A stretch of 64,000 bases of DNA from an uncultured Oceanospirillales bacterium (GTDB lineage Bacteria; Pseudomonadota; Gammaproteobacteria; Xanthomonadales; SZUA-36). Within the stretch, counting starts at the first letter, position 1, and each line of letters starts with the position of its first letter. The translations under genes and the position numbers were made by a program. The DNA is taken from NCBI GenBank assembly GCA_913055655.1, contig CAJXKA010000002.1:186001-250000 (forward strand). The letters are read 5' to 3'. The notes beneath the pieces were generated by a model. That model was not told the DNA's origin. It worked only from the letters and a program-made list of their open reading frames with translations, and did no database searches. Below are positions 7,686 to 17,867 of the stretch, in pieces.

Positions 7686-9389
7686 TCAGGCCAGTTTCGC
7701 CAGGATGGCGTCGATGGCGCCGTCCAGCGGCAGGTCCTCGTTGGCGTCGGCGCCACGGGCGCGGTACTCCAGCGTGCCGGCGTCCAGGCCGCGTTCCCCC
7801 ACCACCACGCGGTGCGGAATGCCGATCAGTTCCATGTCGTTGAACATCACGCCCGGACGCAGGCCGCGGTCGTCGTAAAGAACCTCGACGCCGGCATCGC
7901 GCAATTCCTGGTAGAGCCGGTCCGCCGCCTCGGCCACCCGCGGTGATTTCTTGGCGTTCATCGGCAACAGCGCCAGGTCGAAGGGCGCCAGTGGCTTCGG
8001 CCAGATGATGCCGTTCTCGTCGTGATTCTGCTCGATGGCGGCGGCGACGATACGCGACACGCCGATGCCGTAACAGCCCATCGGCATGACATGGGACTTG
8101 CCGTCCTCGCCCAGCACCACGGCGTTCATCGCCTCCGAATACTTGGTGCCCAGCTGGAAGATATGGCCCACCTCGATGCCGCGTGCCAGTTCCAGCGTGC
8201 CGTTGCCGTCCGGGCTGGGGTCGCCGGCCTCGGCATTGCGCAGGTCGGCGGCGCGGGGCAGGGCGACGTCGCGCTCCCAGTTGATGCCGAACAGGTGCTT
8301 GCCGTCGATGTTGGCGCCGGCGGCGAAGTCGGCCATCGCGATGACCGCGTGGTCGGCGATGACGGGCAGGCCCAGGCCCACCGGGCCCAGTGAACCCGGC
8401 CCGGCGCCGATGGCCGCACGGATCTCGGCCTCTTCCGCCATCACCAGCGGTGACTTCACGCCGTCCAGTTTTTCCGCCTTCAGTTGGTTAAGCGTATGGT
8501 CGCCGCGCACCAGCAGCGCGACCAGGCCCTCGTCGCCGTGAACCACCAGGGTCTTGATGGTCTTCTCAATCGGCAGGTCGTAACCGCTGACCAGGTCGTC
8601 GATGGTGCGCGCTTCCGGGGTGTCGACCTCGCGCAGTTCCTCCGCCGGCGCCGGTCGTGGCTCGGCCGGGGCCGGCACGGCACACAGTTCCACGTTGGCG
8701 GCGTAATCGGAGCCGGTGGAGAACGCGATCAGGTCCTCGCCCGAGTCGGCCAGCACGTGGAACTCGTGTGACTGGTTGCCGCCAATGGCGCCCGGATCGG
8801 CGTTGACGGCGCGGAACGCCAGGCCGGCGCGCTCGAAGATGCGCGAGTAGACCTCGTACATCTGCCAGTAGGTCTCTTCCAGGCTGGCGGTGTCGATATG
8901 GAAGGAATAGGCGTCCTTCATCAGGAACTCGCGCGCCCGCATCACGCCGAAGCGAGGCCGGATTTCGTCGCGGAACTTGGTCTGGATCTGGTAGAACGTG
9001 ATCGGCAGCTGCTTGTAGCTGCGCAGCTCGTTGCGAACGAAATCCGTGATCACCTCTTCGTGCGTGGGGCCGAAGGCGTAGTCGCGGCCGCCGCGGTCGG
9101 TGATCTTCAGCAACTGGCCGCCGAACTGCTCCCAGCGACCGGACTCCTCCCACAGCTCGGCGGGCTGCACCGCGGGCATGAGCATTTCCAGGTAACCGGC
9201 GCGGTCCATTTCCTCGCGGACGATGTTTTCAACCTTGCGCAGAACGCGCAGCCCCAGCGGCGTCCAGGTGTAGATGCCGGCGGTGAGTTTGCGGATCATG
9301 CCGGCGCGGAGCATCAGCTGGTGGCTGGCGATCTCGGCATCGGCAGGCGTTTCGCGGGTGGTGACGAGGTGGAATGCGGAAGTTCTCAT
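7686..9389 (-). CDS. proS: Prolyl-tRNA synthetase, bacterial type with editing domain
   Basis: A 567-residue class II synthetase. Motif 1 surrounds [20 protein letters not shown], motif 2 includes [28 protein letters not shown], and motif 3 is around [17 protein letters not shown]. Between motifs 2 and 3 (about residues 225-390) lies the YbaK-like insertion domain that edits mischarged Ala-tRNA-Pro. The C-terminal anticodon-binding domain carries [29 protein letters not shown]. Length matches the bacterial long form. A separate gene for a DUF4124 protein lies upstream on the same strand. Confidence 0.95.
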   Translation of the reverse strand: MRTSAFHLVTTRETPADAEIASHQLMLRAGMIRKLTAGIYTWTPLGLRVLRKVENIVREEMDRAGYLEMLMPAVQPAELWEESGRWEQFGGQLLKITDRGGRDYAFGPTHEEVITDFVRNELRSYKQLPITFYQIQTKFRDEIRPRFGVMRAREFLMKDAYSFHIDTASLEETYWQMYEVYSRIFERAGLAFRAVNADPGAIGGNQSHEFHVLADSGEDLIAFSTGSDYAANVELCAVPAPAEPRPAPAEELREVDTPEARTIDDLVSGYDLPIEKTIKTLVVHGDEGLVALLVRGDHTLNQLKAEKLDGVKSPLVMAEEAEIRAAIGAGPGSLGPVGLGLPVIADHAVIAMADFAAGANIDGKHLFGINWERDVALPRAADLRNAEAGDPSPDGNGTLELARGIEVGHIFQLGTKYSEAMNAVVLGEDGKSHVMPMGCYGIGVSRIVAAAIEQNHDENGIIWPKPLAPFDLALLPMNAKKSPRVAEAADRLYQELRDAGVEVLYDDRGLRPGVMFNDMELIGIPHRVVVGERGLDAGTLEYRARGADANEDLPLDGAIDAILAKLA

Positions 9390-9451
9390 AAATGCGGTCG
9401 CAACAGTCCTGCGGCGACCCCCGGGGCCGCCGGAAAAATAATCGGGGCGCT

Positions 9452-9457
9452 ATTCTA
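9452..9457 (-). promoter_or_regulatory. Probable -10 element for proS
   Basis: TAGAAT on the minus strand, 63 bp before the proS ATG, in the 83-bp gap after the DUF4124 gene. A 6-bp hairpin (CTGACG/CGTCAG, 9460-9476) spanning the upstream gene's stop lies just before it and may help end that transcript. Confidence 0.35.
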
Positions 9458-9472
9458 GCCTGACGGCGTGCG

Positions 9473-9997
9473 TCAGTTGCAGTTATCGGCGACGAATGCC
9501 TTGGCATCGGCCAGCATTTCCAGCCGCTCCTCGTCGGGCAGCCGCCGGGTGCCACCGCTGCCATCGTCCACCAGCACGTTGGGGCGGGATTCGAGGTTGA
9601 TCACCTGCTCCCGGGCCCTTGCACACAGGCTTTCCATCGCTTCGCGCTCACTGGCGGCTGCCGCCGCCTGTTCCGCCCGCGCCTGGCGTTCGGCCCGTGC
9701 CTTTGCACCCGGGGTCATCGCGGCTTCCCCTTCAGCACCGGCATCGGCGCCGCCGGAATCGGATTCACGGTAAGCAGGCGTCGAAACGGCCGGTGCCGGC
9801 GCCACCTCAACGGCTTTCGCGTCAACCCCGGGGGGCGGTAGCTCGCCAAAATGCACGGTGCCGTTTTCATCCGTCCACTGGTAAATGCCGCTGCCGGGGT
9901 CCGTGTCCGGTTCGGCATTCTGGGCAATGGCGGGCATCACGGCCACCATCGCGGTGAAAACAGCGCTTGCGGCGACGATTCGAATCGAATGTTTCAT
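9473..9997 (-). CDS. DUF4124 domain-containing periplasmic protein
   Basis: A 174-residue exported protein. Residues 1-25 form a signal peptide ending AIAQ. The DUF4124 core IYQWTDENGTVHFGELPP follows at about residues 38-55. A low-complexity Ala/Glu-rich segment (about 95-125) looks helical, and the tail has two cysteines (SLCARAR and DNCN). The domain is common in gammaproteobacterial envelope proteins and its function is unknown. It precedes proS on the same strand but has no known link to it. Confidence 0.8.
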   Translation of the reverse strand: MKHSIRIVAASAVFTAMVAVMPAIAQNAEPDTDPGSGIYQWTDENGTVHFGELPPPGVDAKAVEVAPAPAVSTPAYRESDSGGADAGAEGEAAMTPGAKARAERQARAEQAAAAASEREAMESLCARAREQVINLESRPNVLVDDGSGGTRRLPDEERLEMLADAKAFVADNCN

Positions 9998-10098
9998 GGC
10001 CTATTTCCTTCCTGGAAAACCAAGTGGTTCTTATAGCATATGCGCCGACAGCCCCCAATGTCGCATGCGGTGCGCAGTGAGGTGCTGCACCGTGCCCG

Positions 10099-10107
10099 TG
10101 ATATCAT
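10099..10107 (+). promoter_or_regulatory. Extended -10 promoter for pssA
   Basis: TGATATCAT fits an extended -10 (TGn then TATCAT) ending 31 bp before the favoured pssA ATG at 10139. It makes the upstream in-frame ATGs at 10040 and 10112 unlikely, since they would lie before or at the transcription start. Confidence 0.4.
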
Positions 10108-10138
10108 CGTCATGACTGGTCGACCCGTACGGCAACCC

Positions 10139-10960
10139 ATGGATTCAAACGGAAAAAATCCCCAGAAGGGCGCGTTCCTGCTGCCCAACCTGCTGACCAC
10201 CTGCGCCCTGTTCGCGGGCGTGTACTCGATCATCTCCGGTATCAACGGTGAGTACGAGGCCGCGGCCGTGGCGATCGGCGTGGCGGGAATCCTGGACGGT
10301 CTGGATGGCCGGGTGGCAAGGCTGACCAATACGCAGAGCGAGTTCGGGGTGCAGTTCGACAGCCTGTCGGACATGATTTCATTCGGCCTGGCGCCCGCGA
10401 TGCTGGCCTTCAACTGGTCGTTGCAGAGCCTGGGGCACCTGGGGCCGATGGCCGGCAAACTTGGCTGGCTGGCGGCTTTCGTGTACATCGCCTGCGGCGC
10501 ATTGCGGCTGGCCCGGTTCAATGCCCAGGCGGGCAAAGAGGACAAGACCTATTTCCAGGGGCTTGCCAGCCCCGCGGCGGCGCTGACCCTGGCGGTGACG
10601 GTCTGGTTTTTCGTCGATCGCGGCGTTGACGGCGAGCAGGTCAGCTGGCTGATCTGGTTCGTGACGGTGACGCTCGGCCTGTTGATGTTTTCGCGGGTGC
10701 GTTATTTCAGCTTCAAGACCGTCGGCGCCTCGGACAAGGTGCCGATGGCCTGGATTTTCGCCCTGGTGCTCTTAATTGTGCTGTTTGCGGCCGACCCGCC
10801 CGCGGTCGGCATGGTGGCCGGCGGCATCTACGTGGTGTCGGGCATCGTCCTGACCCTGGCCGGGCGGCGCAGCCGGCTTGAACGCCGTGCCCGTCGTCGC
10901 CGCCTCAAGCGCCGCCGCCAGGCAGAGGCCGCAGCCCAGAAACAGGAGCCCGGCGAATGA
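10139..10960 (+). CDS. pssA: CDP-diacylglycerol-serine O-phosphatidyltransferase
   Basis: A 273-residue integral membrane enzyme making phosphatidylserine from CDP-diacylglycerol and serine. The CDP-alcohol phosphatidyltransferase signature DG-x2-AR-x8-G-x3-D-x3-D is intact (DGRVAR...GVQFDSLSD, about residues 50-75). Several hydrophobic spans follow, and the C-terminus is a strongly basic tail of Arg/Lys repeats (RRSRLERRARRRRLKRRR). NPQKGAFLLPNLLTTCALFAGVYSI is the usual N-terminal segment of the multi-span PssA type. The stop overlaps the holD ATG (ATGA). The ATG at 10112 is an alternative start. Confidence 0.9.
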   Translation: MDSNGKNPQKGAFLLPNLLTTCALFAGVYSIISGINGEYEAAAVAIGVAGILDGLDGRVARLTNTQSEFGVQFDSLSDMISFGLAPAMLAFNWSLQSLGHLGPMAGKLGWLAAFVYIACGALRLARFNAQAGKEDKTYFQGLASPAAALTLAVTVWFFVDRGVDGEQVSWLIWFVTVTLGLLMFSRVRYFSFKTVGASDKVPMAWIFALVLLIVLFAADPPAVGMVAGGIYVVSGIVLTLAGRRSRLERRARRRRLKRRRQAEAAAQKQEPGE

Positions 10961-11484
10961 CGCCCGATGCCCGCCTGGCCTACCTCGAGGCGCTGGGCAT
11001 TCCGCTGTGGGTCCGGCGTGAAAAGCTCGCGGCTTTCAGCCCGGCACCCGCATCAGCCATACCCGGAACCGTGCCTGAAACGGCGGTCGTCCCGGCCGCG
11101 CCCGTCGCGCGGAAACCGCGCAGTGTTCGCCTTAGCCCCGGCGAGGGGCCCGGCCTGTTGATCTGCGCTGGCCCGGGCGAAGCCTCCGGCGCCCTGGCGG
11201 GCGACCTCGGCCGGACGCTGGGCGGACAGCCCGCGTGGGCCTGGCCCGACAGCGGTAACGCCGCGCAACCGGTCGAAGACGCATCGAAGGCCCGGATGTT
11301 TACCGCGCTGGTGGTGTTCGGCGCCGGCCTGGCGCGTACCATTTTCGGTGGCAAGCCACCGGTCAGTTGCGGTGCGGCGAGGGTCGTTGTCGCGCCATCG
11401 ATGGCGGAACTGAAATCCAACGCCGACGCCCGGCGCGAGTGCTGGCGCGTCCTGCGCGAGTCAGGCGTCATCACGGCGCCGTGA
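10957..11484 (+). CDS. holD: DNA polymerase III psi subunit-like protein
   Basis: A 175-residue protein resembling HolD. The N-terminus AYLEALGIPLWVRR matches the LGI-x-W motif by which psi binds chi. The C-terminal part (GAARVVVAPSMAELKSNADARRECWRVL) follows the pattern of the E. coli psi C-terminus (GA-x-VASPALTDLRANPTARAALWQ). A Pro/Ala-rich linker lies at about residues 30-55. Psi links chi to the clamp-loader tau/gamma subunits. Placement directly before rimI, as in E. coli, supports it, and holC lies 3.2 kb away. The family is poorly conserved, so this rests on motifs and context. Confidence 0.72.
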   Translation: MTPDARLAYLEALGIPLWVRREKLAAFSPAPASAIPGTVPETAVVPAAPVARKPRSVRLSPGEGPGLLICAGPGEASGALAGDLGRTLGGQPAWAWPDSGNAAQPVEDASKARMFTALVVFGAGLARTIFGGKPPVSCGAARVVVAPSMAELKSNADARRECWRVLRESGVITAP

Positions 11485-11954
11485 GCGCCGAACCCAATCC
11501 GTTCCACCCGGTGCTCAGGGCGCTGGCCCCCGGGGACCTGGACGCGGTCTACGCCATCGAAACCCGCGCGTACCCTTTTCCCTGGACGCGGGGCATTTTC
11601 AGCGAGTGCCTGAAAATCGGCTACGGCTGTTTCGGCCTGCAGGCCGGTCCGGAACTGGCGGGGTATTCCATCCACAACTGGGCGGCCGGTGAGAGTCACC
11701 TGCTGAACCTGTGTGTTTCACCGGACTGGCAGCGCCGCGGTTTCGGCGCCATTTTGCTGGACAACGCCATGACCCACGCCCGCGGGCGCGGTGCCGAGGT
11801 CATGTTCCTTGAGGTGCGTCCATCCAACGTGGCGGCGATGGCGCTTTACGCGCGCCGTGGTTTCACCGAGATCGGCCGGCGCCCCGCTTATTACCGGGCC
11901 GGTGAGGGTCGTGAAGACGCGGTGGTGATGCGCCGGTCGCTGACCGTGACCTAG
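11481..11954 (+). CDS. rimI: Ribosomal protein bS18 N-terminal alanine acetyltransferase
   Basis: A 157-residue GNAT acetyltransferase. The acetyl-CoA loop appears as [18 protein letters not shown] (Q/RxxGxG/A type), followed by the RimI-typical [29 protein letters not shown]. RimI acetylates the N-terminus of S18 and of elongation factor Tu in some species. The GTG at 11481 overlaps the holD stop (GTGA), so the start is set by coupling. The 3' end overlaps the convergent valS by 4 nt (CTAG). Confidence 0.9.
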   Translation: MSAEPNPFHPVLRALAPGDLDAVYAIETRAYPFPWTRGIFSECLKIGYGCFGLQAGPELAGYSIHNWAAGESHLLNLCVSPDWQRRGFGAILLDNAMTHARGRGAEVMFLEVRPSNVAAMALYARRGFTEIGRRPAYYRAGEGREDAVVMRRSLTVT

Positions 11955-14695
11955 AGCCGGGCCAACCGCTCCTTCTGCGCCCGCAGGCTGTCGACCCGGG
12001 CCTGGTGCGTGGCCAGCCGTTCGCGCATGTCCTCGACCACCTCGGCCGGTGCATTGTCCACGAACCGCTTGTTCGAAAGGCGCTTTTTCGCCTTGTCCAG
12101 TTCCGCCTCCTCGCGCGACAGCTGCTTGTTGATGCGCTCGGTCTCGGCCTGCGGGTCGACCAGTCCGGCGAGCGGGATCAGCACCTTCAGGTCGCCGACC
12201 AGGGCCACGGCCGACTTTGAAATGTCGGCATCGTCATCGAGCCATGCGAAGCCCTCGGCGCGCCCGAGCGCGGACAGCAACGGCTGGAAACGGCCCATCC
12301 GGTTGCGGTCGTCGTCATCACCCTGTTGCAGTTCGACGCGCAGCGTCCGGTTCGGCGCCAGGTTCAGTTCCGCACGGATGCGGCGAATGCCGCCCAGGAC
12401 GTCCTTCATCCAGGCGACGTGCGCCTCGGCATCCTCGTCACGCGCCGGCGATTCCGGCCACGGCTGCACCATGACGCTGTCACCTTCGATACCCAGCGGC
12501 AAGCGGGTGCGCTGCCAGATTTCCTCGGTGATGAAGGGGGTGAACGGGTGCAGCGCACGCAGCATCATTTCCAGCACGGTGGCCAGGGTGTGACGCGTGG
12601 CGGCCTTTTCCGCATCGGTGCCGTTTTGCAGCGCCGGCTTTGACAGTTCCAGGTACCAGTCGCAGTACTCGTTCCAGACGAATTCGTACAGCGCATGCGA
12701 GGCCAGGTCCATGCGGTAGCCCTCGATGTGGGCGGCTACATCAGTCAGGGTGGCCCCGGCGCGGGACAGGATCCAGCGGTCGGTCACCGACAGTTCGGCA
12801 GGCGTTGCGAGCGGTTCGTCGCCCAGTTGCATCATGACGTATCGGGCAGCGTTCCACAGCTTGTTGCAGAAGTTGCGGTTGCCTTCCACGCGCCCCAGGT
12901 CGAAGCTGATGTCACGGCCGTTGGTGGCCAGGTTGGCGAAAGTGAAACGCAGCGCGTCGCAACCGAAAGCGGGGATGCCGTCCGGGAACTCCCGCCGGGT
13001 CGCTTTCTCGATCGAGGGCGCCATGTGCGGCTGCATCAGGCCGGTGGTGCGTTTCTCCACCAGTGCGTCCAGTTCGATGCCGTCGATCAGGTCGATCGGG
13101 TCCAGGACATTGCCCTTCGACTTTGACATCTTCTGGCCCTGGGCGTCGCGGATCAGGCCATGGATGTAGATCTCGTGAAACGGCACGTCATCCATGAACC
13201 GCAGGCCCATCATGATCATCCGGGCAACCCAGAAGAAGATAATGTCGAAGCCGGTGACCAGCACGCTGGTCGGGTAAAACGTGTCCAGGCGGTCTGTCTT
13301 CTGCGGCCAGCCCAGGGTGCTGAAGGGCCACAGGGCCGAGGAGAACCACGTGTCGAGGACGTCGTCGTCCTGGCGCAGTGCGACGTCGTCACCCAGGCCG
13401 GAGCGACGGCGTGCGTCGGCCTCGTCATGGCCCACGTGAATGCCGCCCTCGTCGTCGTACCAGGCCGGGATGCGGTGCCCCCACCACAGCTGGCGCGAGA
13501 TGCACCAGTCCTGGATGTCGTTCATCCAGTTGAAATAGGTCTTGTTCCAGTTCTCCGGCACGAAACTGATGCGGCCGTCTTCGACTGCCTCGATGGCGGG
13601 TCTGGCCAGCGATTCCACCTTCACGTACCACTGGTCGGTGAGGTAGGGCTCGACCACGGCGCCGGAGCGGTCACCGATGGGGAGCTTCAGCTTGTGTTTT
13701 TCAACCGCCTCGAGCGCGCCGGCGGCTTCCAGGTCGGCGACGATCTGCTTGCGGGCCTCGAACCGGTCCATGCCGCGGTAGGCTTCGGGGGCGTTGTCGT
13801 TCAGCCGGCCGTCCGGTTCCAGCACGTTGATCATTTCCAGGTCGTGGCGCTGGCCGATTTCGTAGTCATTGAAGTCGTGGGCCGGCGTGATCTTCACGCA
13901 ACCGGTGCCGAACTCGCGATCGACATACTCGTCGGCGATGACGGTAATCGTGCGTTCGGTGAGCGGCAGGCGCAGCTTGCAGCCGATGAGCGACTGGTAG
14001 CGCTCGTCCTCCGGGTGCACGGCGACGGCGGTGTCGCCGAGCATGGTTTCCGGGCGCGTGGTGGCGACCACCAGGTAGCCGTGGTCGTCTTCGAGCGGAT
14101 AGCGGATATGCCAGAGGTGGCCGTTGCGGTCCTCGGACAGCACTTCGAGGTCGGACAGCGCGGTGCGCAGCACCGGGTCCCAGTTCACCAGGCGCTTGCC
14201 GCGGTAGATCAGGCCGTCTTCGTACAGTTCGACGAAGACACGGTGAACTGCTTCCGACAGCGCTTCGTCCATGGTGAAGCGTTCGTTGGCCCAGTCCACC
14301 GAGGCGCCCAGGCGGCGCATCTGGCGGGTGATGGTGCCGCCGGAATTCTCCTTCCATTCCCAGACGGCGTCGACAAAGGCCTCGCGGCCCAGGTCATGGC
14401 GGGACTGGTCTTTCGCCGCCAGCTGCCGCTCCACCACCATCTGGGTGGCGATGCCGGCGTGGTCGGTGCCCGGCTGCCACAGCGCGCGGCGCCCGCGCAT
14501 GCGCTGGTAGCGGGTGAGGATATCCATGATGGTGTCCTGGAAGGCATGGCCCATGTGCAGGCTGCCGGTGACATTCGGCGGCGGCAGCATGATGCAGAAG
14601 GGCTCGCCGTCGCCCGCCGGGGCGAAGTAGCCGCTGTCTTCCCAGAAGCCATACCAGCGGTCTTCGATATCCGCCGGCGCGTAATTCTTGTCCAT
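11951..14695 (-). CDS. valS: Valyl-tRNA synthetase
   Basis: A 914-residue class I synthetase. HIGH-type motif: [15 protein letters not shown] at about residues 38-52. The CP1 editing domain follows, and the KMSKS loop is exact ([20 protein letters not shown]). The anticodon domain and a C-terminal coiled coil (about residues 845-914, rich in Glu, Lys and Arg) complete the normal ValRS layout. It is the last gene of a pepA-holC-valS block, the same order as in E. coli. Confidence 0.96.
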   Translation of the reverse strand: MDKNYAPADIEDRWYGFWEDSGYFAPAGDGEPFCIMLPPPNVTGSLHMGHAFQDTIMDILTRYQRMRGRRALWQPGTDHAGIATQMVVERQLAAKDQSRHDLGREAFVDAVWEWKENSGGTITRQMRRLGASVDWANERFTMDEALSEAVHRVFVELYEDGLIYRGKRLVNWDPVLRTALSDLEVLSEDRNGHLWHIRYPLEDDHGYLVVATTRPETMLGDTAVAVHPEDERYQSLIGCKLRLPLTERTITVIADEYVDREFGTGCVKITPAHDFNDYEIGQRHDLEMINVLEPDGRLNDNAPEAYRGMDRFEARKQIVADLEAAGALEAVEKHKLKLPIGDRSGAVVEPYLTDQWYVKVESLARPAIEAVEDGRISFVPENWNKTYFNWMNDIQDWCISRQLWWGHRIPAWYDDEGGIHVGHDEADARRRSGLGDDVALRQDDDVLDTWFSSALWPFSTLGWPQKTDRLDTFYPTSVLVTGFDIIFFWVARMIMMGLRFMDDVPFHEIYIHGLIRDAQGQKMSKSKGNVLDPIDLIDGIELDALVEKRTTGLMQPHMAPSIEKATRREFPDGIPAFGCDALRFTFANLATNGRDISFDLGRVEGNRNFCNKLWNAARYVMMQLGDEPLATPAELSVTDRWILSRAGATLTDVAAHIEGYRMDLASHALYEFVWNEYCDWYLELSKPALQNGTDAEKAATRHTLATVLEMMLRALHPFTPFITEEIWQRTRLPLGIEGDSVMVQPWPESPARDEDAEAHVAWMKDVLGGIRRIRAELNLAPNRTLRVELQQGDDDDRNRMGRFQPLLSALGRAEGFAWLDDDADISKSAVALVGDLKVLIPLAGLVDPQAETERINKQLSREEAELDKAKKRLSNKRFVDNAPAEVVEDMRERLATHQARVDSLRAQKERLARL

Positions 14696-14709
14696 CTCGG
14701 AGGTGATCC

Positions 14710-15135
14710 TCAGTTCATCTCGTGGGTGTCGGGCGCCAGGCCGTGGGCACGGTAGGCGCGGAATTTCTCGCGTGACGCCTCGCGTTCGGCCGGGTCATGC
14801 GGGACGATTTCCAGCAGCCGTCGCCAGCGGGCGGAGACGGTCAGCGGCTCGGGCGTCAGGTTGATGACCAGGTCGGCGTCGGCCGGCGGTTCGCCGCCGA
14901 TGCGTACCGGCGCCGCGGCGTCTTTCCCGGCCGGGCCGTGCGGCAGGAACCGGTCTTCCGGGTACGACCACATCAGTTCATCGAGCGCGTCGACCCGGTC
15001 ATCGGCGGCGACCACGTGGATTCGGTGACCGCGTTCCCAGGCCATCATCGACAGCTTGCAGGCCAGGTGCTCGGCGCTCAGCCGGGGCGAGCCGAGCAGG
15101 TAGAAATCCACCTTGCACTGCGCGTCCCCGGCCAT
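14710..15135 (-). CDS. holC: DNA polymerase III chi subunit
   Basis: A 141-residue protein. The ATG at 15135 is chosen because it yields the normal HolC N-terminus [21 protein letters not shown] just 2 nt downstream of the pepA stop. Further HolC features are [20 protein letters not shown] and the [16 protein letters not shown] segment, where W and FLPH are hallmark residues. Chi binds single-stranded DNA-binding protein and, through psi, the clamp loader. It lies between pepA and valS as in E. coli, and the psi gene candidate lies just beyond valS on the other strand. Confidence 0.92.
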   Translation of the reverse strand: MAGDAQCKVDFYLLGSPRLSAEHLACKLSMMAWERGHRIHVVAADDRVDALDELMWSYPEDRFLPHGPAGKDAAAPVRIGGEPPADADLVINLTPEPLTVSARWRRLLEIVPHDPAEREASREKFRAYRAHGLAPDTHEMN

Positions 15136-15137
15136 GT

Positions 15138-16613
15138 TCAGCCTGCCCGGTCGACCAGGTACTGCGTCAGCAGGCCGACGGGGCGGCCGGTCGCGCCTTC
15201 GCGGCCATCGCCCTTCCACGCCGCACCGGCAATATCCAGGTGGGCCCAGCGCTGCTTGCCCATGAATTTGGCCAGGAAACAACCGGCCGTGATGGCGCCG
15301 GCCGGCATGCCGCCAACATTCTTCATGTCGGCGAACGGCGACTTCAGCTGGCTGTCGTAGTCTTCCCACAGGGGCAGGCGCCAGCCGCGGTCGACCGCGG
15401 CGCTGCCGGCGGCGACCAGCTCGTCGGCCAGGTCGTCGGTGCGGGTCATCACTGCCGTGGCGTGGTGGCCCAGGGCGACCACGCAGGCGCCGGTCAGCGT
15501 GGCCACGTCGATAATGGCGGCGGGTTCGAACCGCTCGCTGTAGGTCAGCGCGTCGCAGAGCGCCAGCCGGCCCTCGGCGTCGGTGTTCAGGATCTCGATG
15601 GTCTTGCCGGCCATGCTGGTGATGACGTCACCCGGGCGATAGGCCTTGCCGTCCGGCATGTTCTCCACCGCGGCGACAACGGTCACCAGGTTGATGGCCA
15701 GGCCCATGCTGGCCACGGCCTCGAAGGTGCCGATGACGGCGGCGGCGCCGCACATGTCGAACTTCATTTCTTCCATGCCCAGGCGCGGCTTCAGCGAAAT
15801 GCCGCCGGTGTCGAAGGTCACGCCCTTGCCGACCAGCACGTAGGGCGCCTGGTCATCGCCGGCGCCGTTGTAGCGCAGCACGATCAGCCGCGGCGGATTG
15901 GCGCTGCCCTGGCCGACGGCGAGCAGGGCGCCCATGCCCAGCTTCGCCATGTCCTTGCGCTTCAGCACGTCGACGCTGCAGTTGTCATGGCGATCGGCGA
16001 TGCCCTCGGCGTAACGCGCCAGGTGCGCCGGCGTGCAGATGTTGGGGGGCAGGTTGCCCAGTTCGCGCGCGGCGCGGTAACCGGTGGCCAGCCCCTTGCC
16101 CTGTTCCAGCGCGGCCTCGAGCGTGTCGTCACCGGCAAACGTGGCCGTCGCCAGCGGTTTCGGGTCGTCACTTTTCGGCGCCTTGGTGGCTTCGTAGCGA
16201 TAATTCGCCATGTCGATGGCCACGATGGCCTGGCGCAGCCGCCAGGAGGCGTCCAGGTCTTCGACCGGCAGCGTGTGCAGGCAGACATGGGCCTCGGTGA
16301 CGGTGTGTTCGCGCAGGAATTTCCCGGCCGCCATGCAGGTTTCATGGAAACGGACCCGGTCGAATTTTTCGGCGTCGCCGCAACCGACCACCAGCACGCG
16401 TTCGGCCGTGACGCCATCCACGCCATGCAGCAACGCGGTCGCGCCGCGGTCGGTCTTGATGTCGCCGGATTCGATGAGCCTGCCGATGGCGCCGTCACTG
16501 GCGTCGTCCACCTGTTTCGCGGGACCCTCGAGCGGCGCTTCGTGATGCACGCCGATGACCAGGCATGCCGTCGCCAGTTCCACCGGCGACTGATCTTTGA
16601 GTTGAATATCCAT
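15138..16613 (-). CDS. pepA: Leucyl aminopeptidase (cytosol aminopeptidase A)
   Basis: A 491-residue M17 metallopeptidase. The metal-binding and catalytic motifs are VGKGVTFDTGGISLKP (Lys and Asp ligands) and NTDAEGRLALCDALTY (Asp and Glu ligands plus the catalytic Arg), at about residues 255-345. PepA removes N-terminal residues and in E. coli also acts as a DNA-binding accessory in Xer recombination and in carAB repression. A xerD gene is present 8 kb away. It is the first gene of the pepA-holC-valS block and is divergent from lptF across 180 bp. Confidence 0.95.
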   Translation of the reverse strand: MDIQLKDQSPVELATACLVIGVHHEAPLEGPAKQVDDASDGAIGRLIESGDIKTDRGATALLHGVDGVTAERVLVVGCGDAEKFDRVRFHETCMAAGKFLREHTVTEAHVCLHTLPVEDLDASWRLRQAIVAIDMANYRYEATKAPKSDDPKPLATATFAGDDTLEAALEQGKGLATGYRAARELGNLPPNICTPAHLARYAEGIADRHDNCSVDVLKRKDMAKLGMGALLAVGQGSANPPRLIVLRYNGAGDDQAPYVLVGKGVTFDTGGISLKPRLGMEEMKFDMCGAAAVIGTFEAVASMGLAINLVTVVAAVENMPDGKAYRPGDVITSMAGKTIEILNTDAEGRLALCDALTYSERFEPAAIIDVATLTGACVVALGHHATAVMTRTDDLADELVAAGSAAVDRGWRLPLWEDYDSQLKSPFADMKNVGGMPAGAITAGCFLAKFMGKQRWAHLDIAGAAWKGDGREGATGRPVGLLTQYLVDRAG

Positions 16614-16793
16614 AAGGTTTTGAGCCGTCTCCCCCCGGTTCGTTGTTCAGCGGGCGCGGCCAGCAGGGCCATGTCCCGCGCGAAATCGTACCATTCTACC
16701 GGATTGTCGAAACCGATGATGTCGCGTGCCTTGCGCTGGCCCCTGTGCGGGGCTAACGTGGCGACCGGATTCCGATGGTGCGGTATTGAAGCT

Positions 16794-17867
16794 GTGAGCC
16801 TGCTGCAAGCCTACATTTTCCGGGAATGGTTCTGGACCCTGCTGGCGGTGACGGCCGTGTTGCTGATTGTCCTCATGGGCGTGTTCCTGGGCGAACTGCT
16901 GAACGACATGGCCGACGGCCGGGTGCCGGCTGGCCTGCTGGGCATCCAGTTGCTGCTGAACCTGCCCGACGCGCTCAGCAAGATCCTGCCGCTGGCCGGT
17001 TTCGTCGCGGTGATGTGGGGCCTGGGGCGGTTGTACCGGGACCATGAAATGGTGGTGATGCGGTCCAGCGGTTTCGGCTGGCGCATGCTGCTGCGGCCGC
17101 TGGCGACGCTGGTGATTCCCGTGGCAATACTGTTGCTGGTGCTGACCTTCCTGGTCGCGCCGCGCGCCGCGCGCGAATCTGACGAGGCGCTGGCCGAGGC
17201 GCTGCGTTCCGCCGCGCTCTGGGGGTTGCAGGAAGGCCGGTTCCAGATCCTGCAGGATGGCGATTTCGTGATCTACGTGGAATCGCTGGACCCTGACGGC
17301 CGCAACCTCGAGAACGTGTTTGTCCGCCAGCAGGATGGCCTGCGCACCAAGATCTGGCAGGCGGCAACCGGCGAATACTGGGTGGATGCGGACACCGGCA
17401 ACCGATTCCTCAAGCTGACCGACGGACAGATTACGGACAGCCTGCCCAACGCGCGGGACCTGCGGATACTGAAGTTTGAGCGCAACGACATCATGTTGCC
17501 TGAACCCGCTTTGCGGACGGATACCGAACGTCTTGAAGCGCGTAGCGCCCTGGAACTGGTGGGCGACGGCGGCGCCCCGGCAAAGGCTGAGCTGCAATGG
17601 CGACTGTCGCCGGCGCTGGCGATTATCGTGCTCGGGTTGCTCGCCATCCCGCTGGCGCATTCCGACCCACGGGAAGGCCGCTCGTCGCGCGTGGTGCTTG
17701 GCATCCTGGCATATGCGCTCTATGCCAACGCCCTTTACCTGTGTCGCGCCTGGGTGGCCGACGGGGAATTACCGCCGGCGCTGGGGCTGTGGTGGGTGCA
17801 TGGCGTCATGTTCGTCACCGCCCTGTGGTGGCTGCACCGCCAGGGCCGGATGGTGGGGCGTTCATGA
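16794..17867 (+). CDS. lptF: LPS export ABC transporter permease LptF
   Basis: A 357-residue inner-membrane permease of the LptB2FG transporter, which extracts lipopolysaccharide and passes it to the LptC-A-D bridge. The GTG at 16794 is chosen because it gives the standard start SLLQAYIFREWFWTLLAVTAVLLIVLMGVFLGELL. The long open frame upstream is antisense to pepA. Three N-terminal membrane spans, a periplasmic beta-jellyroll (about residues 125-260) and three C-terminal spans are visible. HEMVVMRSSGFGWRML is the coupling-helix region. The stop overlaps the lptG ATG (ATGA). Confidence 0.92.
   Translation: MSLLQAYIFREWFWTLLAVTAVLLIVLMGVFLGELLNDMADGRVPAGLLGIQLLLNLPDALSKILPLAGFVAVMWGLGRLYRDHEMVVMRSSGFGWRMLLRPLATLVIPVAILLLVLTFLVAPRAARESDEALAEALRSAALWGLQEGRFQILQDGDFVIYVESLDPDGRNLENVFVRQQDGLRTKIWQAATGEYWVDADTGNRFLKLTDGQITDSLPNARDLRILKFERNDIMLPEPALRTDTERLEARSALELVGDGGAPAKAELQWRLSPALAIIVLGLLAIPLAHSDPREGRSSRVVLGILAYALYANALYLCRAWVADGELPPALGLWWVHGVMFVTALWWLHRQGRMVGRS

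Noticed and set aside
13160..14755. A 531-codon open frame opposite valS
   Set aside because: Antisense to a clearly homologous valS. It is open only because GC-rich codons leave few stops on the other strand, and its translation is low-complexity with no motifs.
15240..16793. In-frame upstream extension of lptF by more than 500 codons
   Set aside because: The extension is antisense to pepA. The GTG at 16794 gives the normal LptF N-terminus and length.
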